A stretch of 64,000 bases of DNA from Pteria penguin (GCA_035048485.1 CM068587.1:40361842-40425841), one strand, 5' to 3'; shown: positions 1-12,907, counted from the stretch's first letter. A program made the numbers and translations. Notes: generated by a model from the sequence alone, not told the origin.

Positions 1-3000
1 TTGTCAGTTCTTGATATTGCCCTCAATATCAAGAAAAAGGGGCCCTCGTGGCCCAACTACCATCCTTCAGGAGAAGATGGCATTCTGACCTCGACCTTCC
101 AACAAGCAGCAGTCCATCACCCAAGTAAGATGTGCACAATCTTACCCAGGAGACAGAAAACTACTTGTCAGTTCTTGATATTGCCCTCAATATCATGAAA
201 AAGGGGCCCTCGTGGCCCAACTACCATCCTTCAGGAGAAGATGGCATTCTGACCTCGACCTTCCAACAAGCAGCAGTCCATCACCCAAGTAAGATGTGCA
301 CAATCTTACCCAGGAGACAGAAAACTACTTGTCAGTTCTTGATATTGCCCTCAATATCAAGAAAAAGGGGCCCTCGTGGCCCAACTACCATCCTTCAGGA
401 GAAGATGGCATTCTGACCTCGACCTTCCAACAAGCAGCAGTCCATCACCCAAGTAAGATGTGCACAATCTTACCCAGGAGACAGAAAACTACTTGTCAGT
501 TCTTGATATTGCCCTCAATATCAAGAAAAAGGGGCCCTCGTGGCCCAACTACCATCCTTCAGGGGAAGATGGCATTCTGACCTCGACCTTCCAACAAGCA
601 GCAGTCCATCACCCAAGTAAGATGTGCACAATCTTACCCAGGAGACAGAAAACTACTTGTCAGTTCTTGATATTGCCCTCAATATCAAGAAAAAGGGGCC
701 CTCGTGGCCCAACTACCATCCTTCAGGAGAAGATGGCATTCTGACCTCGACCTTCCAACAAGCAGCAGTCCATCACCCAAGTAAGATGTGCACAATCTTA
801 CCCAGGAGACAGAAAACTACTTGTCAGTTCTTGATATTGCCCTCAATATCAAGAAAAAGGGGCCCTCGTGGCCCAACTACCATCCTTCAGGAGAAGATGG
901 CATTCTGACCTCGACCTTCCAACAAGCAGCAGTCCATCACCCAAGTAAGATGTGCACAATCTTACCCAGGAGACAGAAAACTACTTGTCAGTTCTTGATA
1001 TTGCCCTCAATATCAAGAAAAAGGGGCCATCGTGGCCCAACTACCATCCTTCAGGGAAAGATGGCATTCTGACCTCGACCTTCCAACAAGCAGCAGTCCA
1101 TCACCCAAGTAAGATGTGCACAATCTTACCCAGGAGACAGAAAACTACTTGTCAGTTCTTGATATTGCCCTCAATATCAAGAAAAAGGGGCCCTCGTGGC
1201 CCAACTACCATCCTTCAGGAGAAGATGGCATTCTGACCTCGACCTTCCAACAAGCAGCAGTCCATCACCCAAGTAAGATGTGCACAATCTTACCCAGGAG
1301 ACAGAAAACTACTTGTCAGTTCTTGATATTGCCCTCAATATCAAGAAAAAGGGGCCCTCGTGGCCCAACTACCATCCTTCAGGAGAAGATGGCATTCTGA
1401 CCTCGACCTTCCAACAAGCAGCAGTCCATCACCCAAGTAAGATGTGCACAATCTTACCCAGGAGACAGAAAACTACTTGTCAGTTCTTGATATTGCCCTC
1501 AATATCAAGAAAAAGGGGCCCTCGTGGCCCAACTACCATCCTTCAGGAGAAGATGGCATTCTGACCTCGACCTTCCAACAAGCAGCAGTCCATCACCCAA
1601 GTAAGATGTGCACAATCTTACCCAGGAGACAGAAAACTACTTGTCAGTTCTTGATATTGCCCTCAATATCAAGAAAAAGGGGCCCTCGTGGCCCAACTAC
1701 CATCCTTCAGGAGAAGATGGCATTCTGACCTCGACCTTCCAACAAGCAGCAGTCCATCACCCAAGTAAGATGTGCACAATCTTACCCAGGAGACAGAAAA
1801 CTACTTGTCAGTTCTTGATATTGCCCTCAATATCAAGAAAAAGGGGCCCTCGTGGCCCAACTACCATCCTTCAGGGAAAGATGGCATTCTGACCTCGACC
1901 TTCCAACAAGCAGCAGTCCATCACGCAAGTAAGATGTGCACAATCTTACCCAGGAGACAGAAAACTACTTGTCAGTTCTTGATATTGCCCTCAATATCAA
2001 GAAAAAGGGGCCCTCGTGGCCCAACTACCATCCTTCAGGAGAAGATGGCATTCTGACCTCGACCTTCCAACAAGCAGCAGTCCATCACCCAAGTAAGATG
2101 TGCACAATCTTACCCAGGAGACAGAAAACTACTTGTCAGTTCTTGATATTGCCCTCAATATCAAGAAAAAGGGGCCCTCGTGGCCCAACTACCATCCTTC
2201 AGGAGAAGATGGCATTCTGACCTCGACCTTCCAACAAGCAGCAGTCCATCACCCAAGTAAGATGTGCACAATCTTACCCAGGAGACAGAAAACTACTTGT
2301 CAGTTCTTGATATTGCCCTCAATATCAAGAAAAAGGGGCCCTCGTGGCCCAACTACCATCCTTCAGGAGAAGATGGCATTCTGACCTCGACCTTCCAACA
2401 AGCAGCAGTCCATCACCCAAGTAAGATGTGCACAATCTTACCCAGGAGACAGAAAACTACTTGTCAGTTCTTGATATTGCCCTCAATATCAAGAAAAAGG
2501 GGCCCTCGTGGCCCAACTACCATCCTTCAGGAGAAGATGGCATTCTGACCTCGACCTTCCAACAAGCAGCAGTCCATCACCCAAGTAAGATGTGCACAAT
2601 CTTACCCAGGAGACAGAAAACTACTTGTCAGTTCTTGATATTGCCCTCAATATCAAGAAAAAGGGGCCCTCGTGGCCCAACTACCATCCTTCAGGAGAAG
2701 ATGGCATTCTGACCTCGACCTTCCAACAAGCAGCAGTCCATCACCCAAGTAAGATGTGCACAATCTTACCCAGGAGACAGAAAACTACTTGTCAGTTCTT
2801 GATATTGCCCTCAATATCAAGAAAAAGGGGCCCTCGTGGCCCAACTACCATCCTTCAGGAGAAGATGGCATTCTGACCTCGACCTTCCAACAAGCAGCAG
2901 TCCATCACCCAAGTAAGATGTGCACAATCTTACCCAGGAGACAGAAAACTACTTGTCAGTTCTTGATATTGCCCTCAATATCAAGAAAAAGGGGCCCTCG

Positions 3001-4118
3001 TGGCCCAACTACCATCCTTCAGGAGAAGATGGCATTCTGACCTCGACCTTCCAACAAGCAGCAGTCCATCACCCAAGTAAGATGTGCACAATCTTACCCA
3101 GGAGACAGAAAACTACTTGTCAGTTCTTGATATTGCCCTCAATATCAAGAAAAAGGGGCCCTCGTGGCCCAACTACCATCCTTCAGGAGAAGATGGCATT
3201 CTGACCTCGACCTTCCAACAAGCAGCAGTCCATCACCCAAGTAAGATGTGCACAATCTTACCCAGGAGACAGAAAACTACTTGTCAGTTCTTGATATTGC
3301 CCTCAATATCAAGAAAAAGGGGCCCTCGTGGCCCAACTACCATCCTTCAGGAGAAGATGGCATTCTGACCTCGACCTTCCAACAAGCAGCAGTCCATCAC
3401 CCAAGTAAGATGTGCACAATCTTACCCAGGAGACAGAAAACTACTTGTCAGTTCTTGATATTGCCCTCAATATCAAGAAAAAGGGGCCCTCGTGACCCAA
3501 CTACCATCCTTCAGGAGAAGATGGCATTCTGACCTCGACCTTCCAACAAGCAGCAGTCCATCACCCAAGTAAGATGTGCACAATCTTACCCAGGAGACAG
3601 AAAACTACTTGTCAGTTCTTGATATTGCCCTCAATATCAAGAAAAAGGGGCCCTCGTGGCCCAACTACCATCCTTCAGGAGAAGATGGCATTCTGACCTC
3701 GACCTTCCAACAAGCAGCAGTCCATCACCCAAGTAAGATGTGCACAATCTTACCCAGGAGACAGAATACTACTTGTCGGTTCTTGATATTGCCCTCAATA
3801 TCAAGAAAAAGGGGCCCTTGTGGCCCAACTACCATCCTTCAAGAAAAGATGGCATTCTGACCTCGACCTTCCAACAAGCAGCGGTCCATCACCCAGGTAA
3901 GATGTGCACAATCTTACCCAGGAGACAGAAAACTACTTGTCAGTTCTTGATATTGCCCTCAATATCAAGAAAAAGGGGCCCTCGTGGCCCAACTACCATC
4001 CTTCAGGAGAAGATGGCATTCTGACCTCGACCTTCCAACAAGCAGCAGTCCATCACCCAAGTAAGATGTGCACAATCTTACCCAGGAGACAGAAAACTAC
4101 TTGTCAGTTCTTGATATT
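1..4118 (+). repeat. 164-bp satellite array A (right end, left end outside window)
   Basis: About 25 head-to-tail monomers of exactly 164 bp; the same landmark (gtgcacaatc) recurs at 132, 296, 460, 624 and so on. Most monomers are identical. Visible variants include AGGGGAAG near 562, AGGGAAAG near 1054 and 1874, tcaCGCaagt near 1925 and cgtGAccc near 3494; the last two or three monomers (3740-3900) carry the most changes, as is common at array edges. Each monomer holds the short inverted repeat GATATTG-CCCT-CAATATC, a GGGCC-CTCGT-GGCCC hairpin and the palindrome TGTGCACA. Because 164 is not a multiple of three, the reading frame changes with every monomer, so the 94-codon open frames are by-products and not genes. 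Confidence 0.97.
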
Positions 4119-4165
4119 TTACTCAATATGAATAACTATTGGCCCAAGTAGCATCTTTGATATTG
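4119..4165 (+). repeat. Degenerate terminal monomer at edge of satellite array A
   Basis: After the last canonical 'cttgatatt' the sequence continues as a decayed monomer: TACTCAATATGAA aligns with CCCTCAATATCAA, and TTGGCCCAAGTAGCATC aligns with TGGCCCAACTACCATCC of the monomer. Similarity fades after about 50 bp. The same decayed edge is present at the end of array B, so it predates the duplication or allelic split of this flank. Confidence 0.7.
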
Positions 4166-5313
4166 CACTCATACGGATAAAAATACTTTTCTTGTATGTT
4201 GATGTCTGATTTGTATGGTATGTCTTCATTTCCTGATTTCTTCTTGAAAGCTGAAATTACTATGATACCGCCTGGTTAGAACTGAAAGGGATAGCATTAT
4301 TTGGTGTGATTACAAGAAAAGAAGCCTACTAACTGATAAAATTTACATTCTTTGAAATAAAATACTAAAATTTTCATTCAAACATCCATACATCATCCAT
4401 ACACTGGCCTGAGATTTGCATTCATACACTCGTAATACATACTAGAATATAACCTTTTTCTGTTGATGGCCGGAAGTGTCTTCGTCTGTTTTGGCTTCTT
4501 GAGAACTTCCATGAATGGATCTGAATTGAAAGAATAGTAAGAAACTGGTTTCAAGATATTCACTATTAAATTGGTTAACTGAATATTTGCTGGTTTCTAT
4601 TAATTATGAGTAGATTTCTAGCATGTCGAGCTTAATTCATTTTGTTAGTGACTTCATGAACGTACACTATTTAGACCTAGTGACCTATCCAAAGCAGTAA
4701 GGTATGCATAAGAAACCCATAGGAACCGGAGTTCAGAAAGATGTATCAACATTAGGGTGCCATATGTTTTCTGATAATCCTACAACCGAATGGACAAATA
4801 CAATGATGATCTATATAGACCTGTTTTGACATATCTTTACTCATTGTGTCAATCTGAAATTCAGCACAACTGACTGATAATGATATTTCCACAAAATGGT
4901 TGGTGCTCAAGTTTATGGATCCCGATTCTATGCCGTAAGTCAGATGAAAAACGCAAGAGGCTATAAAACCTGCACGGGGAAACGCGATTGTATAAAATAA
5001 AAGAGGCAAAGAGCTATCTTAGGTAGTGCTCCTGATGTATCCATACCAGTCAGCTATACAAGTGTTGAAACTGGTAACATATGCAGAAATGTAGATCAAG
5101 TTTAGTACCAGTGAGTGCTCGCAAACCATGTATTTCTCATCATAATTATACTAGAATGACGACAGCGGTGTCTATTACTTTGATCGGGGATATCATTTAC
5201 AAAAGAATTTTTAAAAGAATACTCTGTAGAATTTGAAAAAAAACAAACAAACAAGAAACCGTCAAGGACGGTATGACCGGATTGCAAATGCTAAACGCAA
5301 AATGTTGACGCCC

Positions 5314-5341
5314 GACAGACGGACGGACGGACAGACAGACA
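5314..5341 (+). repeat. GACAGACGG-type tetranucleotide tract
   Basis: A run of gacg/gaca tetranucleotides. Similar tracts occur near 9051, 11035, 16450, 23310, 25190 and 63484, usually next to a block of longer dispersed repeat units. Such tracts are a common end feature of dispersed repeats in bivalve genomes. Confidence 0.8.
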
Positions 5342-5850
5342 TTATTATCAATTATACACTATAGTCCATTCTAGTTACATAAGCTAGCCTTATATGAAGT
5401 TTAAAAGAAAATTCTTAACTCAAGTTATTATCTGGCAACCAAAATGCTGTGATAAATGTATATTTTTAGTAACAGTTATTTTTATTTTTAGAATTGACCT
5501 TTTGTTCCTAAAATCAATCCCAACCTAGACCTTTACATGAGCTAGCATTATATGAAGTTTGTGCGAATTCAATTATTCTTTACTCAAGTTATCATCTGGA
5601 AACTGAAATACAATGATAAATATCTATTTTTAGTAACAGTGACCCTTCGAGTTGACCTTTTGACCCCAAAATCAATCCCACATTAGATATTTTATATTTT
5701 ATATAAGCTAGCATTGTCTGAAGTTTAATTAAATTGCTCATTCCTCACTGAGGTTATTGTCTGAAAACCATCCGGACAGACAAAGACTATAGTCCTTCTA
5801 GTTACATAAGCTAACCTTATATGAAGTTTTTAAAACATCAATCATTCACT
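5341..5850 (+). repeat. Three to four diverged units of ~160 bp (bivalve-type dispersed tandem repeat)
   Basis: The landmark agctagc..tatatgaagttt recurs at 5382, 5540, 5706 and, truncated, at 5809, giving spacings of 158, 166 and 103 bp. Units share 'agttatcatctggaaac', 'atttttagtaacagt' and 'gaccttttga(cccc)aaaatc'. These are hallmarks of a dispersed repeat family that is abundant in bivalves. Nothing suggests coding function. Confidence 0.75.
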
Positions 5851-6333
5851 GGCAGTGGAATGATAATCATTCAATCTAAGTTTTAAAAAATATTTTTTAT
5901 ATTATCTATGTAAAAATAGGAATTCTAACATGAATTGAGAATTTTTCCCTATATGTCCCATAGAGTTTCACCGTGCTTTATTCTCAGATAAATTCACGGT
6001 CAGAATCACCACGCCTACTAAGCATTCATGAGTTTAAAAGACCCGACCCCGCCCATCGGTGTTATTGATTTTGACAATGTGGATAAAATCAATTTCCAGA
6101 AAACCGATTTAGGTCATGCTATTTAGGTTTTCTGAAAATCAAATTATTGATTTTTACGTACATGTAACATCCACTTTCAATATACAAAACTGTCGTCTGC
6201 ATCCACTTTCTATACAAATAAAGTACATGCACAATGGATAAAGCGTATATGACCTAAATTTATTGTTGTTGAAATAAAATATTAATATTAAAGTAATTAT
6301 TTTCATACTTGTTTCTACAGTTCATGTCAGAAT
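5851..6333. other. AT-rich sequence without recognisable feature
   Basis: No open frame or repeat of note was seen. Short direct repeats such as 'atccactttc..tatacaaa' occur near 6170-6220. Confidence 0.5.
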
Positions 6334-6476
6334 AGAAATGATGACGTCCTAGTCATTATCTAGTGTCCAGTAACCGCCCCTCGTCGCATTAACCAATCAA
6401 ATTATCAATTGGATTGGTTAATGCTATTCGGGGCCATTACTGGACATTAGATAACGACTAGGACGTCATTATTTCT
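6334..6476. mobile_element. Foldback (palindromic) MITE, ~143 bp
   Basis: The left arm agaaatgatgacgtcctag is mirrored by ctaggacgtcattatttct at the right end. The arms continue inwards through 'tatctagtgtccagtaac' / 'ttactggacattagata' to a small central palindrome (cattaaccaatc..gattggttaatg). The whole unit can fold into a single hairpin with a short loop. No internal coding sequence and no clear target-site duplication were found. Confidence 0.75.
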
Positions 6477-7173
6477 TAAGCAACACATACTCAACATGAT
6501 GTCGTGGAGAGGTTGGTTGCGTCAGTGTCGAGTACTTAATATTAAATCCCAATTAGAATTCCTGACATGTTTCATTTGATAAAGTGTTGCTGTTGGCATG
6601 ACAGGAGAAGAGTTCCGACTGCGATAGTCAAGAACAGATTTTTGTATGAGGAAAATGTTACATACAATCAGTACAAAATAATATGTATACAAGAGGACTT
6701 TTCTCAAATATTCTACGTCCATTTGAGTGTTATTGTTAATGATTTATCCTCAATACCATAAAAGAGAAATACAACTCGATTTCATAGAAATGCCTTGATG
6801 ATTGCGACCCTGTAATTGTTTATAAAGGGAAATAACTGGTATATTTTTCACACGAATGCGGTTAGCATCAATTGGCAGACTTGCTACGGTATGAGAATGA
6901 ATGAATTCTAATGCTCCCAAATAGATATTTAAGGGGGACACCCCTAATATTCACCAAGTATACTGTATGATCATAATTACATTTGAAAATTTAAGGGGGC
7001 GAACCCTCTGAAATTGGTAAAGGATATATATCCGTTGGAATTAATTCTATTTTTCAATTAAATGAGGTATTCAGATATTTACAAGAACGCTGTCCATGCG
7101 TAATTCAATTCCGTAAGAAATGATACCGAAACTGTTCTGAAAGTTATACCTATGTTATGATCAATTATCTGTG
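6477..7173. other. AT-rich sequence without recognisable gene
   Basis: Two short overlapping open frames of 64-66 codons lie here on opposite strands (6522-6761). Neither shows a family motif, splice signal or codon pattern, so I do not call a gene. Confidence 0.5.
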
Positions 7174-10100
7174 GGCCGTTTCACAAAGAATCATAAGTAT
7201 TTTCCGTACGATTTTTACTTACGGATTCCGTAAGTAAATCCCTACGTACGTTTCACTAAGGTTTCCATAAATATATGGAAAATCCGCAAAAGTTACGGAA
7301 TTTCTCTTTTCATAACGGCATACGTATCGATGTCGCGCGCATTTTCACTCACTTCCGGAGTAAACAATCCACTTTCAGTTTTTGGCTTCAACACTGCTCT
7401 TCATATTTTTATATATTTTGAGAATCCAATCATTCGGCCACGAGCATCACTGAAGAGACATAACTTGTCGAAATGCGCATATGGTGCACAAAATTAAAAG
7501 GTATATATGTTTTATATTTATTTCTACAACGATGGGCGTGGATATAAAACGACGTCATTGATTGGCTGGTTCTTTTTTAACTCTTAGAGTGCCAATGTTT
7601 TTGAAAAGACAAGATTTACGTCATGCAGCAGTGGATGATGTCATTGCGACGTTACGCCGCGATGTGTTGCACCTGCTGTATGCGCTCTATGGAAAAGTAT
7701 GGTATCTTTGAACTGTTATATTAAATATAGAACATATATACCTTATCCCAGGACTCGTTCATAGTGGAGCCATGCTTTACACATCATTACAAGGAAGCAT
7801 TTTAAACTATTAATTAATACTGAGATATTGCTACTGACACATTCATTGAAGCACTTATATATGTACCACAAATGCAGATTTTACAAGGAAATATATGTAA
7901 TTTGTTTTCCAAATAGTCTCAATCTTCCCAAAGCGAGGTTTTAAACTTTATACGCGAGTACGACTTGGGGAGGGACGTATCACAAACGCTTGGCTCGTAA
8001 AGATGAATAGCCTCCGAATGCATGGATATCGCATATTCTGACCGTTTGTCATGCAAAATAAAAAAATTAGTTGTCGTGATATCGTAAAATTTTGATAACT
8101 CATCCTAGAAAGTTGATTATGCTCTTAGTTATTATCAAGCTGTTTTATTTGTTTATTGTTCAACGTTACACCACGATTATTATTATTATTGCACGTATTT
8201 TGACGTTTGCAACGGACCCACCCGAAGTAGTGAGGAATCTTTTACGTGCAACGCCTACCGCGACACGGGCATTGGTTTTACGGTCTCGTCCGAAAGACAG
8301 GACACCTGCATGACCTCAGCGGGGCCCGGGCTCGAACCCCGGACCTCCAGATCTGGAGTAGAGCTATATCAAGGTGAATGTCATATATTAGCGTGACATT
8401 TCCGTCTCACTGATGAGAAATAATTGAAACATTAAGAAATCAATAGAGTATACAAATTAGATGCCTTAATAATTTATACAGTCTTTTGCAGACTTTAAGG
8501 ACCCTATTGTAAACGAAAACATACTTATTCGTTTTCTTCCTAAAATATTTCGAATAATAATCTGTCTTTAGAGATCGTTATAATATATCTTTTGCATTTC
8601 AATATGAGACAGGATCATTGACATATTTTGAACATAGAGACGTGAAGTGAGTTCCTCCTTTGGTGAACATATTAACTGATTAGTCACGTGAAATACAAAA
8701 TCGATACACACACATATGAACATTAACAATTTTAATGGTAGTTAAAGAAAATGAACACAATACCATTATTTTACTCTTCACGACACTGGTCGTGACGGTG
8801 CTTACACTCTTTTGTATGAACCAGAGTTTCATCAATGTACAAGTCACGTTTTGGCATTAGAAACTTTAGAAATTGCTTGTTAAAGAAAGTCAGAAGTGGT
8901 TGAAATCTGGCGGAGGGATGATACCCAGGATGTTGAAATACAGTGAAGTATAGATTAAAACTGAGGGAAATATGGTGTCACAAAGGGGACGTGGAAGATA
9001 TTTTTATACACGCGATAATTACTGCATTCACATGCGATAGGTAGTTTTCGTGACAGACTGACGGACAGACAGACTCACGACCGAATGAGATTTAATATCC
9101 CCTCGCTTTCGAAAATGCGGTACAACAATATGTGTGTGTCTTAAATAGGGGAGTGTTAAAGGAACACATTTTAATTGTTATGAACACTGCGCACCGCCCC
9201 CTCCCCGCATCTGCGCCTATTTTGCTTTAGGTTTTAAACAACTAGATGAGAACTATTCATTTATTGGTTTCTAGACTATTTCTGGCCTTGGAACTAGTCA
9301 TACAATCAGTGACATGCACTACAATTGAGTAATTGAGATGTGCCTTTTGTCACTAACTTTATATTTCTGTGTCACTGTCAGTCCGTTTTGCAAAGGCGAA
9401 TCAAGAATTTTTCAAACGGGGTGGAGTTTCTTGTTGCCCTGACTCAATTTTACAATCAAAAGCTGTGGAAATGAAGGAATATGGTCAAAGAATTAATCAA
9501 AATAACTCTTTTGTTGTGAAAAATTTTCTGACGAAAAAGAGGGGTTGTCGGATGCAGTTCCTTCGTTCCTCAAAGGGAAAGCCGTTAAAATGGACCAATG
9601 TTTTGAAATGCAATTGATTTCTATAAAGCTTTAGTATTTTTAATTGTCTTGCTTAATGTGAATTTCGTTGGTTAGTTTTGACATACAGTTTAGTTCAATG
9701 TCTCTGTCCGACTGTCGTCTCCTAGTAGTTGACAGACCGGAATATTATTTTATGGGCTAATATGTAGAGACACCCCCTTCCATTGTAAAGATAATATCAA
9801 TCTGTACGGGTAATTGTTGGATTGCTGTGTTGTGTTTGTGTTGTTATTATTGCTGAAATATTATTAATCTTACTTGTCTAATGGCAGGAATAGAATGTGA
9901 CCTATTTGTGGGTGGACCTTTATCCCTCTTGAGCACGTCCACTAAATTAAGGAGGCTCTCTCGTGGTAGACGATGTCGCTGGATCAACTCCCTGTCATTC
10001 AGGATGCCCAGCACTTGAGTCCTGTCGCAAAAAAACTGTCTCGTTTCTTTTTTGCTTGTTTGCTGCTATATTCATTTGAAAAACGACAGCCATATTTATG

Positions 10101-10285
10101 GAAAAAAGTCGCACGTAAGGAAATTCCTTAAGTTACGACACCTTTTAGCTGTCCATAAAGTTTTGGATTTTCCGTAACGAAAATTTTACGTAAGTTATGT
10201 TATGATTCTTTGTGAAACGGATTTATGGATTTTTTTACGTACCGGTACCTAAAATATCGTACGTATGATTCTTTGTGAAACGGCC
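7174..10285. mobile_element. Putative ~3.1-kb element, or inverted pair of MITEs, with GGCCGTTTCACAAAG ends
   Basis: The left end GGCCGTTTCACAAAGAATC (7174) is repeated in inverted orientation as GATTCTTTGTGAAACGGCC (ending 10285). The similarity continues for over 100 bp on each side (acttacg, tacgtacg, ccataaat, ggaaaatcc). A second internal copy of GATTCTTTGTGAAACGG ends near 10220, so the right end contains a duplicated subterminal motif. No transposase frame is visible inside; the interior holds a SINE near 8.3 kb, a GACAGAC tract near 9051 and short unrecognised open frames. I found no clean target-site duplication, so two separate MITEs inserted in opposite directions remains an alternative. 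Confidence 0.5.
8200..8375 (-). mobile_element. tRNA-derived SINE
   Basis: On the minus strand a pol III B box GGTTCGAGCCC lies at 8338-8328 inside a tRNA-like head, with a weaker A-box-like TAGCTCTACTC near 8368. It is followed by 'tgtcctgtctttcgga.gaga' and 'ggcgttgcacgtaaaaga..cctcac', a central block I recognise from invertebrate SINEs. The A-box and tail are diverged, so this is probably an old, inactive copy. Subfamily not assigned. Confidence 0.6.
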
Positions 10286-10539
10286 TGCTGATCATGAAAC
10301 GGGGAAGATCAAAACATGCTAATTTACGAAATGTGATTTGCTGACCTGATGTAGGGAGAGAAGAATCACTATTTCATTGTGTCAGGAGCTCTGATGAAAT
10401 TATTTGATCAATCTATAAATTAATAAAGGTTGATTCTACTGTAAACTCATGAATTTTAATCTCATTTCACTAATTAACGTAAAGATTTTATTACCTAACA
10501 AGAAGTGCCACAGTTACCGGATGCGCGCCTGATGTGGCA

Positions 10540-10820
10540 AAACTCTCAATGTCCTTCATTTTGACCCCAGTTCAACCCCCACGGGTGTGTGATGTAAGTC
10601 AAATGTGAGAAACTCTTATTTGAACTTACAGTCCAAGTTTAGTTACTATATCTCCATCTAAACCTTTAAAAAAGGCAAAAATTTCAATGTCCTACATTTT
10701 GACCTCGCCCCACCACCCGGGGCATGTTGTGTTAGTCAAGTGTGAGAAACCTTACGTGAAATAATAGTAGAAATTTGTTTACTGTATCTCCATCTAATCT
10801 TAAAGAAAATGCAAAAAAAG
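10540..10820. repeat. Two diverged tandem units of ~136 bp
   Basis: The block 'tatctccatcta' recurs at 10651 and 10787, preceded in both units by 'caatgtcc(t)(t/a)cattttgacc' and 'gt(c)aa(a)tgtgagaaac'. Intergenic dispersed repeat with no coding signal. Confidence 0.6.
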
Positions 10821-10859
10821 GACTGAAGTATCATTAATGGTATGAAAGCGATCAAGCTG

Positions 10860-11065
10860 AACGCAAAATCAATCTGTGTTCACTGAAGAGCGAAATCAAG
10901 GTCAATGTCACCACATTTCGGGACAGTCGGAAAGAACTCACCAATGTCTACAAACCCACCAAGTTTGACATTAGTATCATTAATGATATTCAAGAAACAA
11001 GGCTTAACGAAAATTGTTGACACCGTGCGGATGGACAGGCGGACAGAGGGACGGACGGACACACA
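10860..11065. repeat. Dispersed repeat ending in a GGACGGAC tract
   Basis: Contains 'aaggtcaatgtcac', 'ccaagtttgacatt' and 'aacgaaaattgttgac', and ends in a ggacagagggacggacgg tract near 11060. This layout matches the common bivalve dispersed repeat that terminates in GACG/GACA tetranucleotides. Short open frames on both strands (10880-11189) are chance frames through the repeat. Confidence 0.55.
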
Positions 11066-11099
11066 AACATCACAAATTCATAGACATAGACAGGACTTG

Positions 11100-11700
11100 C
11101 TTTGGAATGCGGTCAACAAAAGTATAAAAAGAAAAGCAAAAACATTGCAATTTCAACATGGTAGCATTTGCCCTATCATTCCATTATAGCTAATGACCCC
11201 CGTCCGCAGGGCTAAATCTAGGCGGGTGTAATGGGTATGGGACATGGGTAAATATTGTAATTCATTATTAGTTTCCATTTACATAACAAAGATAAAAAAC
11301 GCACAAAAGCATTGAAATGTCAACATCTTAACATTTGCCCTATCATTTCAATATAGCCAATGACCCCCGCCCTGAGAGCTGAATCAAGGAGGGTGTAATG
11401 ATATGGGTATATACTGTAATTCATTTTGAAATATATTTCATTCACATAACAAAAAGAGTAAAAAGAAACACAGAAACAATGAAATTTGAACACCTTAACA
11501 TTTGCTCTAACATTTCATTGTATCACATGAGCCCCCCCTTTTCTCAAAAAGGGGAAAAACCCCTAGAAGATTCAGAAACTCATTCAGAATAGTTAATAGG
11601 AATATGTTTAGCATAATACATTAAGTTAAGATACAAATAGAAATCAATAAGAATGAAATTCTAAATTTTAACTTTTGTCCTATCAGTTTGTATATGTACG
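11100..11700. repeat. Four diverged tandem units of ~167 bp
   Basis: The landmark tttg(c/t)(c/t)ct(a)(t/a)(c)at recurs at 11167, 11334, 11501 and 11674, with spacings of 167, 167 and 173 bp. Each unit carries 'aaaaagaaa..caaaaacattgaaat', 'aatgacccccg' and 'gtaattcatt'. The units differ from each other by many substitutions. Sequence is unrelated to the 164-bp satellite. Confidence 0.75.
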
Positions 11701-12907
11701 CAACCGCCGACGCGAATGCCGGGGATATAGTCATAGTTCTTCTGTACTTCAGTGCAGGCACGCAAAAAAGGGGTTGTTGTATACATTTCAAATTTGGCAA
11801 GTTTAGTGCGGTGTCTGTTCTGTTCTGTGACCCCCTTCCAGCAGGATTTTCTCGAAATTAAGGTGGAAACTTTTTAAAAGTACAGGGTTTTAGCCGGTTT
11901 TAATAACATTTTCCCTTACAAGCTATGTGAAGTCGGAGCCAAAGTCCCTCTACCATTGATCTTGTTATTTTACATTCATTCATCTATCATTCATTGTAAT
12001 TATTTATCTTTCATTATCTCCATAACTTACTTATTATTGTCTTAACTAAGGACCCCACTGGAAAGATGCTATGAAACTTTACGGCTTACCCTTAGAAAAA
12101 TTTAGGGAAAGTGCAATTTTATATATGATAACAAAATCTAATATTTTATTATGTATCATAGTTTTATAAATGAATATATTAGACTGCATTTTCAAGTTTA
12201 TTTTATTTTATGCTCAAATGTATTTTGATCAGAAGATTGCTTAAAATTAACTGTTTTAATTTCTTTTTACAGGAATCTCTCGGGAATACAGGAAAAAAAA
12301 AACAAAAGACAGGGCCGTCATAAAGCCGAAGTGGGTCCAGGGTGAATCCCTAGGAAGGGGTGGGGATCAGAGTGAGGGTGCGAAACTCCTCGAAACTTCG
12401 TCGATTTTAGCATTTAGACGTAAACAAATTCCATACAAACAAAGCGAACTGTAAAATTTTACAAGAACTGTATATATTCAAATACATGTAAATATCAATT
12501 ATAATAGACCTATGTCATACATATGTTTTGTGTATTCATTGAAGTTTTTGCGTAAAGGGCGCTAAATTTACTCGAACTTATTCATTAATTGTCGTATATC
12601 TCATTGTTTGCATCCAAAAACTACACGTTCTTAATTAAAAAAAAAAGGTATATGTACATAACAACTGTGGAAATTTTATTCAATTCATGCAAAGTGCACT
12701 CTCAAATTTCAAGAAAACACGCGAGCTCCCGAGCGCATTGCGCCTTAGTCTTGCATTAGAGACTGAAGGTCGTTTGCAAAATGTTGCGCCCCACACCCTT
12801 AAAATGAAATCCTGGATCCGTCCCTGATCCTAGTTGTTAGATTTCTATTTACTTTCATGCAATTTTGTGATACTTTATATCTATTTCAACAATATTTCAT
12901 TTAGTCA
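11701..12907. other. Intergenic sequence with one MITE-like right end near 12805-12826
   Basis: No gene recognised. The segment 'aaatcctggatccgtccctg', ending at 12826, is the inverted form of a CAGGGACGGATCCAGGATTT end. It resembles the CAGTGGCGGATCCAGG-ended MITE family seen elsewhere in the window. Its partner end was not convincingly found. Confidence 0.4.

Larger units (their letters stand above)
4119..5829. other. Non-coding flank, copy A of a duplicated segment
   Basis: This stretch matches 62305-64000 almost base for base. I count about eight substitutions and two or three short indels over roughly 1.7 kb, for example gtaGcat/gtaAcat near 4330 and a replaced block near 5286-5310. No convincing gene is present. 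An 85-codon open frame on the minus strand (4752-5009) is kept in both copies only because the DNA is nearly identical; it resembles nothing I recognise. Confidence 0.9.

Noticed and set aside
4752..5009. 85-codon minus-strand frame present in both flank copies
   Set aside because: The flanks are nearly identical DNA, so conservation of the frame carries no weight; no motif is recognisable.
12311..12826. Complete hAT-like element from 'cagggccgtcataaag' to 'ggatccgtccctg'
   Set aside because: The two ends match poorly and the flanks show no target-site duplication; only the right end was kept as a trace.
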